This document shows, piece after piece, positions 8,999 through 16,562 of a stretch of DNA of 64,000 bases. Made by a program: the position numbers and the translations under genes. Where the stretch lies: assembly GCF_007860125.1 (NCBI RefSeq), contig NZ_SJPW01000005.1, positions 184,065 through 248,064 on the forward strand, in the 5' to 3' direction. The notes under the pieces were generated by a model. That model was not told where the DNA came from, did not search any database, and saw only the letters and a list, made by a program, of their open reading frames with translations. Position 1 is the first letter of the stretch; every line of letters starts with the position of its first letter. Source of the DNA: Rubripirellula tenax (GTDB lineage: Bacteria; Planctomycetota; Planctomycetia; Pirellulales; Pirellulaceae).

Positions 8999-10650
8999 AC
9001 GACTTAAGATTCATGGAACTTGTCTCCAACTGGCTCGACGGTTCGCTTACTGAGACCGAATCCGCGGAACTTCAAGCTGTGCTGGAAAGCTCCGCAGATC
9101 GACGCAGCGAATTTGTGGACGTCTGCGGCTTGGACGCAGATTTGCGGCTGATGAGCGATGTCGTGATCGAAACGCCTGTTGGTGCGGAGTCCCGGCGCGC
9201 ACCGGCGGGAGCGAATGGTATGCGTGCTGTCGGTTGGCTAGGGCTAGTCGCAGCCATTGCCGCCGTCTTATTACTCGCGATCGGCTATGGAATCGGACGT
9301 GATCGCAAAGGTGATGCGGAACAACAAATTGCCGCGTCAGAGGTCGCATCCGGTGAATCAGACGAAGTTGTCGAATCAGGCTGCGCGGTCCTGTCCCGTG
9401 TTGTGGACGCGAAATTCGCCGGAGACGTGCAGTATCGGGAAGGTGACTCATTGCAACCGGGACAGTTCAAGCTGCTTTCGGGAGCGGTGCAAATCGATTT
9501 CTTCAGTGGTGCGACCATGCTGATCGACGAAGCGGCCGATGTGAATCTGGTTAGTTCCTGGGAAGCAGAGTGTGCCCATGGCAAAGTCACGATGCATGTG
9601 CCGGCACCTGCGATCGGTTTCCACCTGACACTGCCGGGCATGAAAGTCGTCGATCTTGGAACCGAGTTCGCTGTCCAGGTCGATGGGGCCGAGTCATCTC
9701 TGCATGTTTTCGATGGCGAAGTCGAAGCTCATGTACCGGGCTCCCAAATGCAAATCATCCGTGAAGGCAGCAGTCTCAAAAAATCTACCGACCTTCCTGT
9801 CGTTGCGGGCGTCTCCAAGCCAGCGGACTTTCCGAGCGTGGAGGAGTTTGAACGACGCAAGGAAGAGTACTATCAAACAAAAACAAAACAATGGCGTGCG
9901 GCGATGAACACGGTACGTTCAGATGAACGCATCATTGGCTGCTATCAATTTCGACGTTGGGAAGACGAGAAGTGGGATCGACTTGTCAACAACTTTGCGA
10001 TTCCGAAACGTCTTTATAGTCACGGTTCAGCCGTCGGAGCACGCTGGGTCGACGGACGTTGGCCGACGAAATCTGCGTTGGAGTTTAAGAGCCCCGGTGA
10101 CCGTGTCCGGATCAATTTGGGGAAAGATAAGTATGACGGACTAACAATGGCGGCGTGGATTCGTGTCGACGGACTGGACCGCAAGTACAACGCATTGCTG
10201 CTGTCCGACGGATACGAAGACGGAGAGCCGCACTGGCAAATCGACAAATCGGGACGTCTGATGTTCTCGGTGAGCTACATGCGTTTCGCGCCCTCCAGCG
10301 GACAGCAGTTTGATCCGTATCGCCAAGACCAGGTTTTCTATTCTCCGAAAGTTGTCAACTCAGATGGACGACGCTGGCATCATGTCGCGGTGACGTTCGA
10401 TGCGGTCGTCGGCGAAGCGGTGCAGTACTTTGATGGCAAGGAAGTCAGTCGTGAGGTTAGCGAACATCATCTCGGTGATCGTAAGGTGACATTCGGCCCG
10501 TGTGCGATCGGCAACTGGGGCCTGCCAATCGAGGGCGTGCCGTTTCCGGTCAGAAACCTGAACGGGCGTGTGGATGAGTTCTTGATCTACAAAGAGCCAC
10601 TGACTGGGGACGAGATTGCGAACTTACATGAACTGGGAATTCCGAACTGA
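8995..10650 (+). CDS. FecR-domain / LamG-domain membrane protein
   Basis: 551 residues from the ATG at 8995, which overlaps the sigma-factor stop. The cytoplasmic N-terminus (FMELVSNWLDGSLTETESAEL) resembles anti-sigma domains. One transmembrane helix follows (VGWLGLVAAIAAVLLLAIGYG, about residues 75-95). The FecR-like periplasmic domain is seen in GAVQIDFFSGATMLIDEAAD and MKVVDLGTEFAVQVDG. The C-terminal 170 residues form a LamG/concanavalin-A-like domain (LTMAAWIRVDGLDRKYNALL, RWHHVAVTFDA, VDEFLIYKEPLTGDEI). The architecture suggests a sigma-factor regulator that senses a surface ligand, perhaps a polysaccharide; the ligand is inferred. Confidence 0.82.
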   Translation: MNDLRFMELVSNWLDGSLTETESAELQAVLESSADRRSEFVDVCGLDADLRLMSDVVIETPVGAESRRAPAGANGMRAVGWLGLVAAIAAVLLLAIGYGIGRDRKGDAEQQIAASEVASGESDEVVESGCAVLSRVVDAKFAGDVQYREGDSLQPGQFKLLSGAVQIDFFSGATMLIDEAADVNLVSSWEAECAHGKVTMHVPAPAIGFHLTLPGMKVVDLGTEFAVQVDGAESSLHVFDGEVEAHVPGSQMQIIREGSSLKKSTDLPVVAGVSKPADFPSVEEFERRKEEYYQTKTKQWRAAMNTVRSDERIIGCYQFRRWEDEKWDRLVNNFAIPKRLYSHGSAVGARWVDGRWPTKSALEFKSPGDRVRINLGKDKYDGLTMAAWIRVDGLDRKYNALLLSDGYEDGEPHWQIDKSGRLMFSVSYMRFAPSSGQQFDPYRQDQVFYSPKVVNSDGRRWHHVAVTFDAVVGEAVQYFDGKEVSREVSEHHLGDRKVTFGPCAIGNWGLPIEGVPFPVRNLNGRVDEFLIYKEPLTGDEIANLHELGIPN

Positions 10651-11124
10651 TAGCGAGTTACAAACATGTTGGTTCAGTGGCAAAGGCATCGACGGTTTGA
10701 TCACGTTGCTGGCTTCAGCTGGCGAGGGGGCAATTACGTCTCTGTCGGCAAGATCCGTTCGGTTCGCAAATGCCGAGCTTCAACTCTGCCCACAATCCTT
10801 TTTGGCGATCCCAACAGGGCTGCCTCTTGATCGGACATTGTTTCCTCTCGTGAATCTTTGCTTGACCCTTCAATTGGAAGGGCGGGTTGAGGAAAGAATT
10901 TTTGATTTCTGACGCGAGCAGTAAAAGTCGCCGAATTCGAGTGAGACGAGACTGTGAGACTCTTGCCAAATCAGCAAGTTCGATTGTGTCTTATGCCTCG
11001 CCACGGCGACTTAGAACGTCCATGGCGACATCGTGGACGGTCTATCGAGTAGGTGGTTGAGGAAAACCGATAACGAATGAAGTTATTGATCCCTCCACAC
11101 GCTGCTTATTCCGGCTTGAGTCCT
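10651..11124. other. Intergenic region between convergent genes
   Basis: About 470 bp between the ends of two converging genes. I see no supported gene. A small hairpin (CCCTTC-AATTG-GAAGGG at 10866-10882) could end transcription but is weak and lacks a T run on either side. An overlapping plus-strand frame of 98 codons has no family resemblance. Confidence 0.4.
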
Positions 11125-12255
11125 CTATTCAATTGACGGTGCATTTACTCCTTGTTCGGCTAGAATCGCGAGATACTTGGTTGGTTCCGCAGCAATTGTT
11201 TTTGCACAACCAGGACAGCAGATGTAGATTGCTTTACCAGCGGCATTGACCTTGAAGGGGCCGCCCATTGCGTCAAGCGGTTCGTCCATGACGGGGCATT
11301 TCTTTTGCGCTGCAATGAATTGTGCATCCGCTGCAGTGACTCTGAAGACACCCTCGCGTACTTGTTCTGTTCCAGCACCAACGCTTGACGTATCTCCGGT
11401 TGGATAGATCAAGGCTAAGTACTTTGTTGGTTCGGCTTGAACTTTCTTGATGCAGCCTTTGCAGCACAGATAGATCGGCTTGTCACCAACCATCACTTTG
11501 ATCGGCGTGCCCATGCCACCTAGCGGTTCGTCCATGACGGGGCAGAACTTCTGCGCCGCGATCGCTGCCGCGTCGGCCTGAGTGGCTGTGGTGACGGTTA
11601 TCTGTGGGCGACCGGAAGCGTATTTCGAGGGATCAGATTCGACGGCGCTAACGCATCCGGCACAGCAAACGAAGACTTTCTGGCCCTTGACATCGACGGC
11701 GATCGGATCACCCATGCTGCCCAGAGACTTGCCGCTGACGGGGCAGACCTTTTGGCGGGCGATCGCGGCGGCGGCGAGTTGGTTTTCGTTGAGTGGTACG
11801 CTGGCAACTTCCTGGAAAACAAGACTGCCAGAATCTGAAGCGTCGACGCCAACGAGATGCGTTTCAATTTGCAATTGCCGCCCAGCCAACTTGGATAGAT
11901 CAACAATCGCCGTAAACCCGCCTCGTTCGTTCGGCATTAAATCGTAGCGGTAGCGTTTTGCGTTTCCTTCCAATCGTACTGACGCGGTGCCGCGTCCCGA
12001 AGCGACCAATACCGCCATTCCGCTGCGGTCGAAAACGTAACACTCAATACCGGCTTGCGTCACGAGCATTTCAACTTGCAACGAATCAACTTGGCGAAGC
12101 GTTCCGCCGTGCGGTCCCTTCTTTACTGTTCGAACGTCGACGTCGGGTTGGGCGATTGCCTTTACGCCTGAAGTTTTTTGCGCGGCAATCGGGTGTACTA
12201 TCGAAAGCAGCCCAGCGATGCCTATGACGAGTGCCATTCGTAGATTCTGATTCAT
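11125..12255 (-). CDS. Secreted protein with three CPV-CCxGC metal-binding repeats
   Basis: 376 residues from the ATG at 12255, which directly precedes a signal peptide (MALVIGIAGLLSIVHPIAAQ). A beta-rich N-terminal domain is followed by three similar modules of about 55 residues: CPVSGKSLG...VFVCCAGC, CPVMDEPLGGMG...IYLCCKGC and CPVMDEPLDAMG...IYICCPGC, each ending in DPSKY or EPTKY. The Cys pairs resemble YHS/TRASH-type metal sites. The gene is last in the CusB-CusA unit, 40 bp after cusA, so a periplasmic copper or silver binding role is likely but inferred. Confidence 0.75.
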   Translation of the reverse strand: MNQNLRMALVIGIAGLLSIVHPIAAQKTSGVKAIAQPDVDVRTVKKGPHGGTLRQVDSLQVEMLVTQAGIECYVFDRSGMAVLVASGRGTASVRLEGNAKRYRYDLMPNERGGFTAIVDLSKLAGRQLQIETHLVGVDASDSGSLVFQEVASVPLNENQLAAAAIARQKVCPVSGKSLGSMGDPIAVDVKGQKVFVCCAGCVSAVESDPSKYASGRPQITVTTATQADAAAIAAQKFCPVMDEPLGGMGTPIKVMVGDKPIYLCCKGCIKKVQAEPTKYLALIYPTGDTSSVGAGTEQVREGVFRVTAADAQFIAAQKKCPVMDEPLDAMGGPFKVNAAGKAIYICCPGCAKTIAAEPTKYLAILAEQGVNAPSIE

Positions 12256-12295
12256 CCTTGTTCTCCAAAAAAGTATCGGGTTAGTTAACAGTCGT

Positions 12296-15200
12296 CTAAG
12301 AAACTTCGAGATGTCCTTCTTTAGGCATCTCTTCAGTTCCCTTCCAGAGTTCATCTTGCATTCCGAAACGCATCTTTAGTTCTAGATAGCCGCAATACAG
12401 CGTCGGAACAATGAACGACGTGAATGGTTCGGCCAGCATCCCGCCGAAGACCGGGATCGCCATCGCTCGAGCTACGTCGGCACCGCGTCCGGTTGCGATC
12501 AACACGGGAATCAACGCGGCCAGCGTCGTGACGGTGGTCATCATGCAGGGTCTGATGCGTTTCAGCCCCGCTTCGTAGACAGTGTTGCGGATGTCTTCGA
12601 CGGTGTTGATTTTGCGTCGCTTTAAGAGTTGATGGATATAGGTCGCCATCACGACCCCATCGTCGACCGCCAAACCGAACAGCGCGATAAAGCCAACCCA
12701 TACGGCGGTATTGAGTTCAACATCCATCCAGGCAACCGCAATCATTCCACCCGCGAAGGCAACGGGAATTCCTGAGAAGACCGCCAGTGAGATGGGCAGG
12801 TTACGAAATTCGATGTAGATCAGCAGCAAGTTGATCACCATCACGATAGGAATGATCCACATCAATCGCAGATTGGCTTCGATCTGATTGCGAAAGCTGC
12901 CGACGTCTTCGAGCGAGTAGCCGGTGGGGAGCGAAAGACGATTCGGATTTGTTTCTGGCAACGCCTGAGCTTCGCGAAGCCGTTCTTCGATCGCGGCGAT
13001 TGATTCCAGAGCGCCCGCCGAACCATTGGACATGAAGGCGACGTGCGCGATCAGGCGGCCATTTTCGCTATTGATTGCACCGGGACCCCAAGTGGTTTCA
13101 AGCTTCGCCAGTTCCTCCAACGGCACGATTGCGCCGCTGTGAGTGACCACTGGCAATCGACTGAGGCCTTCGATGCGTTCGCGCAGGTCGCGGTTGTAAC
13201 GCAATCGTACCGGGTAACGCTCGCGACCTTCGACGGTTTTGATTAGGTTCATTCCGCCAAGCGCGGTTTCGATCACTTGGTTGACCATCGACGCACTCAT
13301 GCCGTACCGAGATGCGGCTTCGCGGTCGACCGTGAACTCGATGTAGGGTTTGCCGAGCACGATGTCGGGATTGACGGTGCCTGGATTGATGTAGGGAGAT
13401 GTCTTCAGTACCGCGGACACTTCCATAGCCGCCGAAGCAAGTGTTTTCAAATCGTCGCCGTAAATACGAATCGCCATCGGCGCTTTGATTCCCGACTGCA
13501 ACATCACGACGCGGCCTTCAATCGGCTGCAATGCTGACGCTGGTGTGACGCCAGGCAGCGTTGCCACACGATTGATCTCGTCCCAAACATCGCGAGCGGT
13601 TACGCCGTCTCGCCACTCCGATTCGGGTTTTAGCATCACATAGGTTTCAACCATTGCGGCTGGGGCGGGGTCGAGTGCCGATTCGACACGGCCGATCTTT
13701 CCGAGCACGTCCTTGACTTCGGGAATCTGGCCGATCAACACGTCCTGCGTTTGCAGAACCTGCATCGCTTGGGAAAAGCTGGCTGCCGGATAAAGAGTCG
13801 GCATATAGAACCAACTGCCTTCGTCCAACGCGATCCAGTCATCGCTTTGCAAGCCCGTGAAGACGTGCTTGGTATCAACGTATCCTGGCAAGGAATTGAG
13901 GTCGGCGCCGACATAGCCCGCCGCCGTTTCGACGGGTTTCAACACGGTGGGCAACCCAACGTAGGCTCCCACTCCCAGTATCAGCAGCATTGACGGAAAC
14001 GATAACGCCAACAGCTTGTGATTGAGTGCCTGCCGAAGCCGAGCGGCGTAGATCCAGCGAACAAAACGGCTGGTCGGAATCTCTTCGATCGGACGAATTC
14101 GTTCTCGCAGCAGTTGCCAGCCGAGGACAAACCCAATCAGTGCGGCAACACATGTCACCACCCAATGCTGGATCTGAAAATGGTCGGCCAAATCATTTCC
14201 CCACAGGAAATGCGACGTCGCGGCCAACAATATGGTCATTGCGAGTGCGGCCGCCATTGCGGAACGCTTGCGATAGCCCGCACTCTTGAGGAGCAGGCGA
14301 CTGAGTGCTGGAACCAAAGTGATCGCGGTCAGCATCGCCATCGCGATTGCAAATGTCTTGGTGTAGGCGAGTGGCGAAAAGAGCCGGTAGTCGCGTCCCG
14401 TCAGGAAGAAGACCGGTAAGAAACTAACGATCGTCGTTGCGACGGCGGTAATGACGGCGGGCGCGACTTCGATCGTCGCGTCATAAATGACTTCATTTCG
14501 CGAACGAGAAAGGGAGGGTGAGAGACCAGGAGACACGCCGTTTTCAGTCCCCAACTCTCTCTCTCCCCCTCTCCTCGTCTCCGTGTCTCCTTGTCTCCCG
14601 TCCCCATGTCTCCCTGCCTCTTGTCTCCCTGCCTCTTGTCTCTCTGCCTCTTGTCTCTCTGTTGTCTTTTCTCTCCCTCGGCCCGCCTCCCATTCCGACA
14701 ATCCCTGGTAAATGTTCTCCGACACGATGATTCCCATATCGACCATCGTGCCAATCGCGATCGCGATACCGGCAAGTGACATGATGTTGGAACCGACGCC
14801 GACGAAGTGCATGGCGATGAACGACATCAGCACGGCGGCCGGCAAGCAAATCGCCACGACAATGCTGCTGCGAATATGAAGCAAGAACAACAAGATGATG
14901 ATCGCAGTGATGATGATTTCGTCGCGCAGCGCATGCGTTAGCGTCGCCATCGTTTCATCAATCAGTCCGCTGCGATCGTAGACGCCATGTATTTTGACGC
15001 CGTCGAGTGCGGGTTCGATTTGAGTGATCTTTGCTTTGACGCGGTCAATGACTTCGCGAGGATTTTCGCCATACCGCATCACCACCACGCCACCGACCGC
15101 TTCGGCGCCGTTGTAATCGAGTGCTCCACGGCGGAAGTCGGGTCCAAGTTGCACGCTGGCAACGTCGCGGACATGAACTGGGACGCCGTCTCGTTGCATG

Positions 15201-15964
15201 ATGACGGTTTGTTCGATGTCGCGAATCGCTTCGCCCTTGTCACCTTTGCTGCCCAGGAAACCTTTGCCGCGAACGATGTATTCCATCCCGGTCGTTTCAA
15301 CCGTCTTAGCACCGACGTCAAGGTTCGACCCCTTGATGGCCATTGCCAAACTGTCGAGTGATACGCCGTGAAATCGAAGTTTGTCGGGGTCCACGTCGAT
15401 CTGATATTGGCGAACGTAGCCGCCGATGGAAGCTACTTCACTGACACCTTCGACGGCTTGTAGTTCGTACTTGACGACGAAGTCCTGCATGCTTCGCAGT
15501 TCGTCCAAGCCCATGCCTTCAGCAGGTGGCGTCAAGACGTAATAGTAAACTTGGCCGAGCCCGGTGGCGTCGGGACCAAGTTGAGGCACAACTCCGTCGG
15601 GCAGTTGAGACGCCGCTGTACCAAGTTGTTCCGAAACGCGGCTACGAGCCCAGTAGAAATCAATCTCATCTTTGAACGTCACTTGTACAAAGCTGTATCC
15701 GAACATGCTTTTTCCGCGAACCGACTCGGCACCCGGAACGGCCAGCAGAGAAACGCTCAGCGGATACGTGACTTGGTCTTCGATGTCTTTGGGGGAACGT
15801 CCCGGCCAAGGCGTTAGCACGATGACTTGGTTTTCACCCACGTTGGGAATTGCGTCGATCGGAACGGCTTTGAACGCGAACCAACCTCCGACGCTGCTCG
15901 CGATAGCGAGCATGACGATGAGCCAGGGTTCTTTGACGCAAAAGCGTATGAGTGCGTTAAGCAT
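12296..15964 (-). CDS. cusA: Heavy-metal RND efflux pump, CusA/CzcA family
   Basis: 1222 residues; E. coli CusA has 1047. The start MLNALIRFCVKEPWLIVMLA at 15964 is the usual family N-terminus; the longer frame adds repeat-derived residues. Family marks include AFKAVPIDAIPNVGENQVIV, PLSVSLLAVPGAESVRG, GVYDRSGLIDETMATL, MSLAGIAIAIGTMVDMGIIVSENI and FGLAVDDGVVMATY. Two insertions explain the extra length: a purine-rich repeat of about 65 residues in the cytoplasmic loop after TM4 (see the repeat at 14505-14700), and about 70 residues with two extra hydrophobic segments near residues 570-640. With CusB and the TolC-type protein it would form a proton-driven Cu(I)/Ag(I) or related efflux complex. 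Confidence 0.92.
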   Translation of the reverse strand: MLNALIRFCVKEPWLIVMLAIASSVGGWFAFKAVPIDAIPNVGENQVIVLTPWPGRSPKDIEDQVTYPLSVSLLAVPGAESVRGKSMFGYSFVQVTFKDEIDFYWARSRVSEQLGTAASQLPDGVVPQLGPDATGLGQVYYYVLTPPAEGMGLDELRSMQDFVVKYELQAVEGVSEVASIGGYVRQYQIDVDPDKLRFHGVSLDSLAMAIKGSNLDVGAKTVETTGMEYIVRGKGFLGSKGDKGEAIRDIEQTVIMQRDGVPVHVRDVASVQLGPDFRRGALDYNGAEAVGGVVVMRYGENPREVIDRVKAKITQIEPALDGVKIHGVYDRSGLIDETMATLTHALRDEIIITAIIILLFLLHIRSSIVVAICLPAAVLMSFIAMHFVGVGSNIMSLAGIAIAIGTMVDMGIIVSENIYQGLSEWEAGRGREKTTERQEAERQEAGRQEAGRHGDGRQGDTETRRGGERELGTENGVSPGLSPSLSRSRNEVIYDATIEVAPAVITAVATTIVSFLPVFFLTGRDYRLFSPLAYTKTFAIAMAMLTAITLVPALSRLLLKSAGYRKRSAMAAALAMTILLAATSHFLWGNDLADHFQIQHWVVTCVAALIGFVLGWQLLRERIRPIEEIPTSRFVRWIYAARLRQALNHKLLALSFPSMLLILGVGAYVGLPTVLKPVETAAGYVGADLNSLPGYVDTKHVFTGLQSDDWIALDEGSWFYMPTLYPAASFSQAMQVLQTQDVLIGQIPEVKDVLGKIGRVESALDPAPAAMVETYVMLKPESEWRDGVTARDVWDEINRVATLPGVTPASALQPIEGRVVMLQSGIKAPMAIRIYGDDLKTLASAAMEVSAVLKTSPYINPGTVNPDIVLGKPYIEFTVDREAASRYGMSASMVNQVIETALGGMNLIKTVEGRERYPVRLRYNRDLRERIEGLSRLPVVTHSGAIVPLEELAKLETTWGPGAINSENGRLIAHVAFMSNGSAGALESIAAIEERLREAQALPETNPNRLSLPTGYSLEDVGSFRNQIEANLRLMWIIPIVMVINLLLIYIEFRNLPISLAVFSGIPVAFAGGMIAVAWMDVELNTAVWVGFIALFGLAVDDGVVMATYIHQLLKRRKINTVEDIRNTVYEAGLKRIRPCMMTTVTTLAALIPVLIATGRGADVARAMAIPVFGGMLAEPFTSFIVPTLYCGYLELKMRFGMQDELWKGTEEMPKEGHLEVS
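14505..14700. repeat. Low-complexity GTCTCCCTGCC-type repeat inside cusA
   Basis: On the plus strand a pyrimidine-rich tract with repeated units of the type CTCTTGTCTCTCTGC and CCTTGTCTCCCGTCC. On the coding strand it gives residues of the type ETRRGGERE and RQEAGRQEAGRQ. It is in frame, so cusA stays open. Related tracts lie at 15974-16080 and 16613-16672. Confidence 0.75.
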
Positions 15965-16562
15965 CTTCGTCCTCTGGCGATTCAGAGGGGGAGACATGGG
16001 GAGGGGGAGACACGGAGAGAGAGGAAGAGGAATAGGAAGAGACACGGAGCGTGGGAGAGGGGATGAGCAGATCGAATTGGTCGATCTCGGGGGCATCGTT
16101 TACTAAGTATGCAGCGATGACTTCATTTACTCCTTTTTCCGCCCGCTCCGTGTCTTCTTCTCTGCGTGTCTTTGACTCCCGCTTCCCTATGTACCACTTT
16201 TCCGGTGAAGCAATCATCGAGACGATCATTCGCAAGAGTTCGTCGTAGAAATCGTTCGCTTGCTCTGCCGTTTTCTGTTCGAGATAACCATGCGCGGCGG
16301 CGTACTCGAACCAAACTTGCGTTTCGGCGGCTTCGGATTCGGCAATGTTTAGGGTGCTGCAAAAATGCTTTTCATAGCGTCGCTTCCGCCATGCTTCTGC
16401 GATGTTTGCACTGACACTGCGAGACGAACGACGTACTTGATCGGTCAACGAATACATCTCCTCACGCGGAAACGCCCCCCACAATTCAAAGATTCGTTTT
16501 CCGGCCGAGAACGACTTTTGATAAACAATCAAGTCGCGGTGGCTACAGATGCGGTCATTCAT
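15957..16562 (-). CDS. Four-helix bundle protein (S23 / 23S rRNA intervening-sequence family)
   Basis: 201 residues. The first 120 match the four-helix-bundle family PF05635/TIGR02436: HRDLIVYQKSFSAGKRIFEL, FPREEMYSLTDQVRRSSRSV, SANIAEAWRKRRYEKHF and LNIAESEAAETQ. The last 70 residues are low-complexity and repeat-derived (SSYSSSSLSVSPPPHVSPS). The ATG overlaps the cusB stop (ATGA), and the stop overlaps the cusA start by 8 bp, so it is placed precisely between two genes that normally lie side by side. Its relatives include Avd of diversity-generating retroelements, but no reverse transcriptase is present here. It looks like a passenger that entered with flanking purine-rich repeats. Confidence 0.85.
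   Translation of the reverse strand: MNDRICSHRDLIVYQKSFSAGKRIFELWGAFPREEMYSLTDQVRRSSRSVSANIAEAWRKRRYEKHFCSTLNIAESEAAETQVWFEYAAAHGYLEQKTAEQANDFYDELLRMIVSMIASPEKWYIGKRESKTRREEDTERAEKGVNEVIAAYLVNDAPEIDQFDLLIPSPTLRVSSYSSSSLSVSPPPHVSPSESPEDEDA
15974..16080. repeat. Purine-rich GGGGGAGACA-type repeat
   Basis: Plus-strand purine tract (GAGGGGGAGACATGGGGAGG and similar units) that encodes the C-terminal tail of the four-helix bundle protein on the minus strand. It is the same repeat class as at 14505-14700 and 16613-16672, in inverted orientation relative to the pyrimidine-rich plus-strand copies. Confidence 0.65.

Noticed and set aside
10616-10912. 98-residue plus-strand gene after the FecR/LamG gene
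   Set aside because: No family resemblance, overlaps the previous gene end, and no ribosome binding site.
15957-16562. Diversity-generating retroelement accessory (Avd)
   Set aside because: Avd belongs to the same four-helix fold, but no reverse transcriptase, template repeat or variable repeat is present nearby.
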